Below are positions 27,772-35,750 of a stretch of 64,000 nucleotides of DNA, piece by piece. Position numbers and translations under genes: made by a program. Source of the DNA: Bradymonas sediminis (GTDB lineage: Bacteria; Myxococcota_A; Bradymonadia; Bradymonadales; Bradymonadaceae); NCBI RefSeq assembly GCF_003258315.1, contig NZ_CP030032.1, forward strand, positions 3,412,501-3,476,500, written 5' to 3'. Position 1 is the stretch's first letter. Each line of letters opens with the position of its first letter. The notes beneath the pieces are model-generated. The model was not told the origin of the DNA and did no database searches. It saw only the letters and a program-made list of their open reading frames with translations.

Positions 27772-29493
27772 TTATTTAAACTCAAATTTGCGCGGTTCCG
27801 ACTCCTTTTTTGGCGCCGGTGCGCCGAATTTCGCCGGCGCGAACTTCTTGGGTTCCGAGTCGCTCGTCTGCGCCGAGTCGATGGGCTTTCGCTCGAATTT
27901 CTGCGGCGCCGGTTTGGGCTTCGCGGTTGGCGTCGGGGCGGCGGCGGTTGGCGTCGGCTCTTGGGCAGCAGCCTTGGGCGCGGGCGTCTTGTCCCCGTCC
28001 TCGGGCTTGTCCTCCGCGGGAGTGGCCGCCAATTCAACCGGCGCCGGCTCGCCCACGCGCGGCTCTTCTTGGGCTAAGTCGACTTCATCACTCGGCGGCT
28101 TCTCGACGACCTCGGGGGCTTGTTCTTCAGCCAGCGCCGCGGCGGGCTCCGTCTCAGGCTCGCTCGGCGACTCGGGGGTCGCCGCGACTTCCTCGGCCTG
28201 CAGGGTGCCCGTGGGCTCCTCAACTTCAGCGGAGCCGCCAAAGATATAAACCGCAAAGCCACCGCCGAGCAGCAATACCAGGAGCAGGATCAGGGCGAGC
28301 CTCTTCTTGTCATCGCCGGGAGCGACAAGATCCATGTCAGTGGCGACGCTGGGGTCGGAGATCTGCACCTGATTGGAGGCGGCGCGCGCGCCGGCGATGA
28401 GCACAGCGTCGTCGAAGCTCGCATCCAGGTCGAGCTCGGTGGCCTTCTCGACGGACACCTTCTGGGGCGCTGGGGCGGCGGGGGCCGGCGTCTGCCCCTC
28501 CCGACTCGCCGCCGGGATTGCGTAGATGCCGCTCATATCGCCCAAAGCATGGTCCATGGCGTTGAGCATCGCGCCGGCGTTCTCGAAACGCTGCGCCGGA
28601 TCTTTGGCCGTGGCGATATCGATCAAATCGCGCAGCCCCTGCGGGACCTGCATTTTATTCTTGGGGCGCAACTCCGGCAGCGGATCGTTGATCTGCATAT
28701 AGAGGATGGACAGCGGCGTGGGCGCGTCAAAGGGACACTCACCGCTTAACATCTCATAAAACATGATCCCCAGGGCGTAGACGTCGGCCTGAGGGCCGAT
28801 ATCCCGTTTTCCCTGAGCCTGCTCGGGGGCCATATAATGCGGGGTGCCGAAGACCTCGCCGTCACGGGTCAACCCGCGGCTGGCGGTGTCGTGCACCATG
28901 CGCGCGATGCCGAAGTCCAATAACTTCACATAGTCCGTGTCGTTGCCGGCCCGGGTGACGATCAGGTTCTCGGGCTTCAGGTCGCGGTGAACAACCCCCT
29001 GCTCATGGGCGTCGGACATCGCCGCGAGAATCTGGCGAAAAACATGACTGATCCGCTGCAGCGTCAGCCCCGGGGTCATCATCCAGTCGGCCAGGCTCTG
29101 GCCGGGGGCGTATTCCATGGCCATAAATGGATGGCCAAGGCTGTCGACCCCGAAGTCGTGCATGGTGATAATATTGGGATGGGAGAGCCGCGAGATGGCG
29201 CGGGCTTCGCGCGCGAAGCGCTCCTTTCCCTGCTTGGAATCCTTCAACTCAGCGCGCAAGACCTTGAACGCGACTTCGCGCTGCACCGGCAGTTGAATCG
29301 CCTGGTACACCGCGCCCATGCCGCCCTCGCTGATCAGCGCGACGATCACATATTTGTCGGCCGCCAGGGTACCAATCCACGAATCGCGCTCGGCATCCTC
29401 CAGCGCGCTTTCATGGATATAATAGAATTCATCTCGCGGGCATTTAGCGCCAAGCTCATCGCTCTCCCCACGACATTTCGGACATATTGGCAT
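27772..29493 (-). CDS. Transmembrane Ser/Thr protein kinase with N-terminal zinc ribbon (copy 2)
   Basis: This 573-residue kinase opens with CPKCRGESDELGAKCPRDE (Cys4, Cys7, Cys18), a zinc-ribbon head like that of the kinase at 16367. The kinase domain has the glycine loop SEGGMG (about 55-60), Lys77 for ATP, HRDLKPEN, DFGIARM and GTPHYMAPEQ, so all catalytic elements are present. A transmembrane helix (LALILLLVLLLGGGFAVYIFGG) follows near residue 400, then a Pro/Glu/Ala-rich external tail with several KFxP(A/K)KF-like short repeats at the end. The ATG at 29493 starts exactly at the zinc ribbon; a 14-residue extension is less likely. No clear ribosome site is visible. Confidence 0.93.
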   Translation of the reverse strand: MPICPKCRGESDELGAKCPRDEFYYIHESALEDAERDSWIGTLAADKYVIVALISEGGMGAVYQAIQLPVQREVAFKVLRAELKDSKQGKERFAREARAISRLSHPNIITMHDFGVDSLGHPFMAMEYAPGQSLADWMMTPGLTLQRISHVFRQILAAMSDAHEQGVVHRDLKPENLIVTRAGNDTDYVKLLDFGIARMVHDTASRGLTRDGEVFGTPHYMAPEQAQGKRDIGPQADVYALGIMFYEMLSGECPFDAPTPLSILYMQINDPLPELRPKNKMQVPQGLRDLIDIATAKDPAQRFENAGAMLNAMDHALGDMSGIYAIPAASREGQTPAPAAPAPQKVSVEKATELDLDASFDDAVLIAGARAASNQVQISDPSVATDMDLVAPGDDKKRLALILLLVLLLGGGFAVYIFGGSAEVEEPTGTLQAEEVAATPESPSEPETEPAAALAEEQAPEVVEKPPSDEVDLAQEEPRVGEPAPVELAATPAEDKPEDGDKTPAPKAAAQEPTPTAAAPTPTAKPKPAPQKFERKPIDSAQTSDSEPKKFAPAKFGAPAPKKESEPRKFEFK

Positions 29494-29780
29494 ATTTAAT
29501 TGGGATAAAAGAACGTCGTCGAGCGAATATAACAACCTTAGAGGCGCAGAACAACAAAGTAGTTGGCAAACGACTTCCTCAGAAGTCTCCTGGATAGCCT
29601 AGCATATTATTTAGACCGGCCGCACTATCGCTGTCGAGGTTTCCCGGGCCGACGCGCGGCCTGGGCCCGGCCCCGAACCCCTATCTATTGACGGGCCCAA
29701 TAATTCATGGTTGAAACCCCTGCAAAGCGGCCTTCGAATTGGCCGTCCGAAGCCAATCTGCACCAAGCTGCGTGGAAGCC

Positions 29781-30716
29781 ATGAGTCAAGACGAAACAGC
29801 CCGTAAGACCGCCGCCCCGAAGTCCTTTCCCTGGGAGCTCTGGAGCCAGGTGGCCGTGATGATGGCGGGCATTGCGCTGCTGGGCTGGGTGCTGGTCTTT
29901 ATGCGCCTGGGCATCGTCAGCGTCTATATCCACTCGTTCATCCTGTCGACGCTGGGGATCCTGACGCTGCCGGTGATCTTCTGGGGGCTGACCAAGACGA
30001 TCTTTAACCAGCCGATCTTTCGCTGGCCGCGCACCATCGCGTATTTGCTCCTGGTGCTGATCGCGCTGTTCTGCAACGTGCCGATGTTCGCGGTGCCGCT
30101 GTCGACCGAAGATTGGGAGTCCACCCACGACTATCGCCTGCCCGTTGAGGGCGAATGGGTGACCACGGCCGGCGGAGACTCCAAGAAGACGAATTATCAC
30201 GCGACCACCGCGACCTACCGATGGGGCTATGATTTCACCCGCGTCGAAGACGGCAAACGCTTCAAGAATGAGGGCAAAGAACTCAGCGACTATTATTGCT
30301 TCGGCGAGCCGGTCTTCTCGGCGGTGGAGGGCAAGGTGGTCAAGCTTGAGCGCAAGCACGAGGACAACGCGCCCAACGTGGTCACCGACGAAGGCCCGCT
30401 GGGCAATTACGTGGTGATCAAGGTCGATGAGGCCGAGTACCTCTACATCGCGCAGCTCAAAAAGCGCAGCATCCCGGTGAAGGTCGGCGACACGGTCGCC
30501 CCGGGCGACAAGGTCGGCGAGTGCGGCAACTCCGGGCGCGCCATGCTGCCGCATGTGCATATTCACCTGCAAAACACCGGCGACTTCCCGGTCGCTGAGA
30601 GCCTGCCGCTGCGGTTCTCGAATTACCTCGCCGACGGCGAGGCGGTTGAGAAAGGCATGCCCCAGGGCCCCTCAGATAAGGACCCCCTGCTCGGCCAACG
30701 GGTTGAAAATCAATGA
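29781..30716 (+). CDS. M23-family-like peptidase with N-terminal membrane helices
   Basis: This protein of 311 residues has three hydrophobic helices in the first 100 residues (VAVMMAGIALLGWVLVFM; FILSTLGILTLPVIFWGL; TIAYLLLVLIALFCNVPMFA). An M23/LytM-type domain follows. The second metal motif, HVHIHLQ, and the GNYVVIK / VGDTVAPGDKVGECGNSG beta-hairpin layout are clear. The first motif is TYRWGYDF in place of the usual HxxxD, with a histidine seven residues upstream (NYHATT), as in the YAYDF-type subgroup. It may still bind metal or may be a degenerate, regulatory LytM protein. The likely target is peptidoglycan. The ATG at 29781 was chosen over an upstream frame extension. Confidence 0.8.
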   Translation: MSQDETARKTAAPKSFPWELWSQVAVMMAGIALLGWVLVFMRLGIVSVYIHSFILSTLGILTLPVIFWGLTKTIFNQPIFRWPRTIAYLLLVLIALFCNVPMFAVPLSTEDWESTHDYRLPVEGEWVTTAGGDSKKTNYHATTATYRWGYDFTRVEDGKRFKNEGKELSDYYCFGEPVFSAVEGKVVKLERKHEDNAPNVVTDEGPLGNYVVIKVDEAEYLYIAQLKKRSIPVKVGDTVAPGDKVGECGNSGRAMLPHVHIHLQNTGDFPVAESLPLRFSNYLADGEAVEKGMPQGPSDKDPLLGQRVENQ

Positions 30717-30752
30717 GTTAATCGGCCAGGCCGGGAGCGGCTGGCCGCGCTC

Positions 30753-31202
30753 TTAGCGCTCGGGTTTAGACACCCCGTCGACCCGCCAGGGGATCTCGTC
30801 GGGGTGGCGCTCGGCCCCGCCCCAATGGCCCGTGCCGACCACGCCAAACGCCGCCACGCACCACACGCCGACCGCAAATTTGCGCCAATCGTCGATCCCC
30901 ACACGCATCCCCCACTCATAGCTAAACGCCGCGATCGCCATCGCCACCCAGGTGCTCACGCCCAGGCTTCGATGATGGCTCAGCGCCTCGCTGCCGTCGC
31001 CGCCAAACCACCCCGGCGCGGCGATGATGCCCGAGACCGTGGCCAGGGTCACAAAGGCAAAGCATACCCACCCGACCACGCGCATAAAGCGGCGTAGTTG
31101 GGGCGTATCCTCGCGCAGCGACCACAGCCCGACGCCGGCCAAAACGAAGGCCAGGACGATCGGGAAATGCAGGGTGAGGTGATGCAAAAATGACATCTTC
31201 AT
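30753..31202 (-). CDS. Small integral membrane protein, four helices
   Basis: This 149-residue protein has four hydrophobic helices (HFPIVLAFVLAGVGLWSL; VVGWVCFAFVTLATVSGIIAA; WVAMAIAAFSYEWGM; FAVGVWCVAAFGVVGTGHWGG) with several conserved-looking histidines (HHLTLHFP, SHHRS, GHWGGAERHP). This is reminiscent of DUF2231 or cytochrome b561-like quinone/haem membrane proteins, though I am not sure which. A GAGG ribosome site inside the end of mutS2 serves the ATG at 31202, six bases from the mutS2 start-stop junction; a GTG at 31211 overlapping the mutS2 stop is an alternative. It is thus translationally coupled to mutS2. Confidence 0.75.
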   Translation of the reverse strand: MKMSFLHHLTLHFPIVLAFVLAGVGLWSLREDTPQLRRFMRVVGWVCFAFVTLATVSGIIAAPGWFGGDGSEALSHHRSLGVSTWVAMAIAAFSYEWGMRVGIDDWRKFAVGVWCVAAFGVVGTGHWGGAERHPDEIPWRVDGVSKPER

Positions 31203-31207
31203 CGCGC

Positions 31208-33883
31208 TCACCTCAATTTGGCCGCGAGGAGCGCGACGGTGATGCCGTCGCCTCCCTCATTGCGCGCACCGCGGCGAAATTCTTTGACATAGCGCGAGTC
31301 GATAAGATGCCCGCGCACCGCGCGTTTGAGCGCCCCGGTGCCGTGCCCGTGGATGATATGCACGCCGACTTCGCCCTTGGCGTAGGCGTGGTCGAGGAAA
31401 AGATCGAGTTTTTCCAAGGAACCGTCGACCCGCATCCCGCGCAAATCCACCGTATTATCAGGGGTTTGGGGGATCGTAATATCCAGCCCATGCTCGCCAT
31501 CTTGAGCCGGATCCGGGGCCTGTGCGCCCTTGTCGGCGCCCTGCTGCCCGCGGGGTTTTCCGCCGGAGGAGTCCCCGCGAAGATGCGCCTGGCGCTGGGC
31601 CTCGCTGGGATAAAAGAGGTCGTCGAGGTCGACCTTGGCCTTGAGCACGCCGAGCTGAACCTGCACGCGGCGGCTGCGCTCGTCGAACTCCACGATGGTG
31701 CCCATGCGGTTAAAGGAGCGCACATAGATCTTTAGGCCGACTTCGACTTCGTCGGCCGGCAATTCGATATAACCCGAGGGGCTGACCTTGGCCGGGCGAG
31801 TGCGCTCGTGAGCGCGGTCGATGACCTCCTCGCTGCCGCGCAACTCGTCCTGGAATTCGGACAGCTCCTTTTGGCTCAAAGACGACTTCCCGCTGACCAC
31901 GCCGGCCTGCTGGAGTGTCTTGATCTTCTCGCGAATCAGCTCGCGCGCCTTGTGCAAATCCTTCTTTAGGGCGCGGGCGTCGGCGTTGATCGCGGTGCGC
32001 TCTTTCTCGAGCAGGGACTGGTATTTCTTCTCGAAGCGGTATTTCTTCTGCTCGGCCTCGCGCCGGGCGTGCTCCAGGCGATTTCGCTCGGCGTGCAGCT
32101 CGCTCATCTGCTCTTCGAGCGACGCCAGGACCTCGTCGACGTGATGATGGTCCTCGCCGTCGAGCACCTCCATCGCGCGGTCGATGAGCTTCTGGGGCAG
32201 GCCAAGGCGGCGCGAAATCCGCAGGGCAAAGGAGCTGCCGGGGATGCCGAGGGTGAGGCGATAGGTCGGCTCCAGCGTCTCGACATCAAAGCCCATCGAG
32301 GCGTTGGCGAAGGCCTGGTTCTGAATCGCCAGGGTCTTCAGATTCTCCAGGTGAGTGGTCACCGCGGCGGTCGACCCGCGGCGCGCGAGCTCTTCGAGCA
32401 ACGCGACCGCGAGCGCCGCGCCCTGCATCGGGTCGGTACCCGTAAATAGCTCGTCGAGGAGCACCAGACTCTTCGGCCCACACTCGCCCAAAAACTCATT
32501 AATATTCGTCAGATGGCTCGAGAACGTACTCAAGTCACGCTCGATGGACTGCTCGTCGCCGATATCGCTGAAGATCGAGTCGAAGAGCGGGATCTTCGAC
32601 CCCTCGGCCACCGGAATCGGCAGGCCGAAATGCAGCATCAGCGCGCAGAGGCCGAAGGATTTAAGCAGCACCGTCTTTCCGCCGGTATTTGGCCCCGAGA
32701 TGAGCAGGATGCGCCGCTCGGGCTCGAGGATCAGGTCGTTCGCGACGACGTCGCTGGTGAGCTGGCCGTCGCGCTCGCGCAGGTGCTGCACATAGAGCAT
32801 CGGATGGCGAAGCTGCTTGAGCTCGACGCGGTCCTCCGTGATGGTCGGCACCGTGGCGTTGATGCGCTCGGCGAAGCGCGCGTGGGCCATCACCACATCG
32901 ATATAGGCAAGGCAATCGCTATTATGCAGCAGGCTCGCCGCGTATTGGCCGACCTGCGCCGAGAGTCGGGCGAAGATGCGGTTCTTCTCTTCCTGGAGTT
33001 CGGCTTCGGCCCAGCGCAGCTCGTTATTGAGGTTAACCAGATCGGCCGGCTCAATAAACGCGGTCTGCCCGCTGGAGGAATATCCGTGGACCACGCCCGG
33101 CACGTGGGAGCGCGCGCTGGAGCGAATCGGCAGCACATAGCGCTCCTCGCGCACGGTGAAATAGTCGTCCTGAAGATAGTCGGCGAGTTCTTCGCGCCCG
33201 AGCTCCTGCTCGATGCGCGAGCGCAGGCGGTCGTGCTGGTTCTGCACGTTGCGCCGCAAGGTGCGAAGCGCCGGGCTTGCGCGGTCGGTCAGCTCACCGC
33301 TGGGGTCGACGCATTCGTGAAGCTCAGCGCGCAGGCGGTCCACCGGGTCGATCTGCGCGCCGGCTTCGGCCAACAGCGGGAAACGCCCGCCGCGGCTCTC
33401 GAAGAAGCGATAGTTGCGCGCGCCTACGTCGCAGTTTCGGGCGATCGCGGCCAGGTCCTCGCCCAGCAGCACGCCCTGGCGCGAGACATGGTCCAGGGCG
33501 CGTCGAATATCGCGCAGCCCCATCAAGGGCGGGAAGTCGTCGTCAGCCAGCAGACGCAGCGCCTCGCCGGTTTCGGCCAGGCGGCGCTCGATGCCGGCGC
33601 GGGTGGGCAGCGGCTGCAGATCGGCGAGGATCGCGCGGCCCTCCGGCGTCGATGCTTCTTTCTCGAGCATCGCCAGCAGCCGTGGCCACTGCAGATCTTG
33701 GAGCGTCTTGGGCGGAAAGATCGCGCGGCGCCAGCTCTCCGACGATGCATCATCGCCCTCACCGCGCGGCGCGCCCCCGCGAACCGGCGCGAGGGTCTGC
33801 ACCATCAGGCCCTCAAGCGAGGTATAGGAAGAGATGTCTTTGGCGGCTGGCTGGGCGTCCGAATTTTGGTCCGAGTTCATCAT
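31208..33883 (-). CDS. mutS2: MutS2 endonuclease
   Basis: This 891-residue protein has the MutS-type ATPase with Walker A GPNTGGKT (about 397-405), the Walker B region LVLLDELFTGTDP, and core/clamp helices. The coiled linker (ERNRLEHARREAEQKKYRFEKK) and the C-terminal Smr nuclease domain (DLRGMRVDGSLEKL, IIHGHGTGALKRAVRGHL) identify MutS2 rather than mismatch-repair MutS. MutS2 acts on branched DNA and limits recombination, and in some bacteria it resolves stalled ribosomes. It is longer than typical because of an N-terminal extension of about 55 residues. Three adjacent start codons (GTG, ATG, ATG) lie at 33886-33878; 33883 was taken. Confidence 0.93.
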   Translation of the reverse strand: MMNSDQNSDAQPAAKDISSYTSLEGLMVQTLAPVRGGAPRGEGDDASSESWRRAIFPPKTLQDLQWPRLLAMLEKEASTPEGRAILADLQPLPTRAGIERRLAETGEALRLLADDDFPPLMGLRDIRRALDHVSRQGVLLGEDLAAIARNCDVGARNYRFFESRGGRFPLLAEAGAQIDPVDRLRAELHECVDPSGELTDRASPALRTLRRNVQNQHDRLRSRIEQELGREELADYLQDDYFTVREERYVLPIRSSARSHVPGVVHGYSSSGQTAFIEPADLVNLNNELRWAEAELQEEKNRIFARLSAQVGQYAASLLHNSDCLAYIDVVMAHARFAERINATVPTITEDRVELKQLRHPMLYVQHLRERDGQLTSDVVANDLILEPERRILLISGPNTGGKTVLLKSFGLCALMLHFGLPIPVAEGSKIPLFDSIFSDIGDEQSIERDLSTFSSHLTNINEFLGECGPKSLVLLDELFTGTDPMQGAALAVALLEELARRGSTAAVTTHLENLKTLAIQNQAFANASMGFDVETLEPTYRLTLGIPGSSFALRISRRLGLPQKLIDRAMEVLDGEDHHHVDEVLASLEEQMSELHAERNRLEHARREAEQKKYRFEKKYQSLLEKERTAINADARALKKDLHKARELIREKIKTLQQAGVVSGKSSLSQKELSEFQDELRGSEEVIDRAHERTRPAKVSPSGYIELPADEVEVGLKIYVRSFNRMGTIVEFDERSRRVQVQLGVLKAKVDLDDLFYPSEAQRQAHLRGDSSGGKPRGQQGADKGAQAPDPAQDGEHGLDITIPQTPDNTVDLRGMRVDGSLEKLDLFLDHAYAKGEVGVHIIHGHGTGALKRAVRGHLIDSRYVKEFRRGARNEGGDGITVALLAAKLR

Positions 33884-34244
33884 CACTCATGTCGAGAAAA
33901 GAAAATCGTCAACAGATTTGGTTCAATCAGAAGAAGCTTATATCGATCCGATTGCTTGCGTCCAAACTAACGGCTCACAACCCGATAATAGTCCGAAGAG
34001 CGCAAAGACTCTGGCCCGGCGGGCGCAGCGCGTGCGCGCCGGCAACCTCCCACAAATCTGCGCCGAATCAAATAGCGCTCGGGAATGAAATTATCCAACA
34101 CTCTCGTTATGCCCACCCAAGACGCTACTCCACTGCGTTTTAATTGCATATTTTTCAACCTGAGACGTCCGTCTCAACGAGGGCTTTGCCCTGGCCCCCA
34201 TCAAATAAACGGAATGTTCTCTACGAAGCAGAAGAGGTGAACCC
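33884..34244. other. Divergent intergenic region between mutS2 and htrA
   Basis: These 360 bp carry the promoters of both genes. The only structure I see is the inverted repeat at 34161-34176. Short open frames here have no support. Confidence 0.5.
34161..34176. promoter_or_regulatory. Perfect inverted repeat upstream of htrA, possible operator
   Basis: TGAGACG-TC-CGTCTCA is a perfect 7-bp inverted repeat with a 2-bp centre, about 70 bp before the htrA start codon. The size suits a dimeric regulator. No consensus was matched. Confidence 0.35.
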
Positions 34245-35738
34245 ATGAATAGAGACTCGATGAATCGAAGCCGTACGAAGAGCGCCAAGACAGGGCGCAC
34301 CAAACGAACGTTCATTATCCTCGCGGCGCTGCTCGCGCTGCCGATTGGCCTGACCACCGCCAGCTCGCCGAGCCAGACCTCGCCGGGGGTGAAGGTCGCC
34401 GAGGCGGTCGGCCCCGAGCGCTCGAGCCAGCGCGTGACGCCGGCGCAAGCCGCGAGCTATGGCTTGCCGAATGTCTCGGAGGTCTTCGAGCGACAAAATG
34501 AAAAGGTCGTCGCGATCACCGCGCAGGTCCCCGGCCAGCAAATGGTGAATCCGTTTTTCGGCGGCTCGATCCAGGGCAAACCCCAGACCGGTCAGGGCTC
34601 GGGATTCATCATCGACGAAGACGGGTATATCCTCACCAATAACCATGTCATCGACGGCGCCTCCGAGATCACGGTCATCCTCAAAGACGGGCATTCTTAC
34701 CCGGCGAAGGTCATCGGCCACGATGCCCAGACCGACATCGCCCTGCTAAAGATCGAGCCCGACGAGAAGCTGCCGGCGGTCAAGCTGGGGAAATCCAAGG
34801 ATCTAAAGGTCGGGCAATGGGTGGTCGCGATCGGCAATCCCTTCGGCCTGGATTACTCGGTGACCGCGGGCATCATCAGCGCCAAGGGGCGCAACATCGG
34901 CGCGGGCCCCTACGACAACTTCCTGCAGACCGACGCCAGCATCAACCCGGGCAACTCCGGCGGGCCGCTGTTCAATATGAATGGCGAGGTCATCGGGGTG
35001 AATACTGCGATCCGGCGCGACGGTCAGGGCATCGGATTTGCGGTGCCGATCGACATGGTCAAAGAGATGATCCCGGCGCTGCGCAAGCGCGGCTACGTTA
35101 GCCGCGGCTATCTTGGCGCGGGGATTCAGGAGATGAACGCGACGCTGGCGGCCAGCTTCGGTGTTGGGATGCGCCAGGGCGTGCTGATCGGCTCGGTTGA
35201 GCCCGGCGGACCGGCAGACCAGGCGGGGATTCGCCCGGGCGATATTGTCACGAAGTTCAACGGGCAGCCGACCCGCGACGCCCGCGAGTTATTGCTCGCG
35301 GTGGCGGCGACCCAGCCGGGAGAGAAAGCCTCGGCCGACCTGATCCGCGACAAAAAGCCCAAACGTCTCATCGTCGCGGTCGCTGAGCGCCCGGACGCCT
35401 CTCGCGCCGCGGTCGTGCCGGCCAAAGAGACCTCAAGCGGCGTGGTCCTCGGGCTAAAAGTATCGCCCGTGACCCCGCAACTCGCCCAGCGCTTTGGCGC
35501 CACCGCGGGTCAGGGTGTCATCATCGAGAGCGTGCAGCCGACGTCGCCGGTCGCCCGTCTTTTGCGCCCCGGCGATATCATCCAGCAGGTCGGTGAGACG
35601 GTCGTAAGCTCGGAGAAGGAGCTCAACCGCGCCATCCGCGAGCACGACACGCGCAAACCGCTGCGCCTGCTGGTGCACCGCGACGGGCGCACCATGTACC
35701 TGGCGATGCATCTGAGCAAATCCGCCCTCGGCCGATAA
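34245..35738 (+). CDS. htrA: HtrA/Deg-family periplasmic serine protease
   Basis: This 497-residue protein has a signal anchor (FIILAALLALPIGLTTA). The trypsin-like domain carries the full catalytic triad: His134 in TNNHVIDGAS, Asp164 in DAQTDIALL and Ser238 in NPGNSGGPLF. Two PDZ domains follow (about 295-385 and 395-490, with YLGAGIQ and GVVLGLKVS starts and PADQAGIRPGDIV / ARLLRPGDIIQQV loops). This is the DegP/DegQ layout for degrading or refolding misfolded envelope proteins. The envelope serpins of this window might be challenged by such proteases, though nothing here links them directly. An AAGAGG-type site precedes the ATG at 34245. Confidence 0.95.
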   Translation: MNRDSMNRSRTKSAKTGRTKRTFIILAALLALPIGLTTASSPSQTSPGVKVAEAVGPERSSQRVTPAQAASYGLPNVSEVFERQNEKVVAITAQVPGQQMVNPFFGGSIQGKPQTGQGSGFIIDEDGYILTNNHVIDGASEITVILKDGHSYPAKVIGHDAQTDIALLKIEPDEKLPAVKLGKSKDLKVGQWVVAIGNPFGLDYSVTAGIISAKGRNIGAGPYDNFLQTDASINPGNSGGPLFNMNGEVIGVNTAIRRDGQGIGFAVPIDMVKEMIPALRKRGYVSRGYLGAGIQEMNATLAASFGVGMRQGVLIGSVEPGGPADQAGIRPGDIVTKFNGQPTRDARELLLAVAATQPGEKASADLIRDKKPKRLIVAVAERPDASRAAVVPAKETSSGVVLGLKVSPVTPQLAQRFGATAGQGVIIESVQPTSPVARLLRPGDIIQQVGETVVSSEKELNRAIREHDTRKPLRLLVHRDGRTMYLAMHLSKSALGR

Positions 35739-35750
35739 TCCCCGGCGGGC

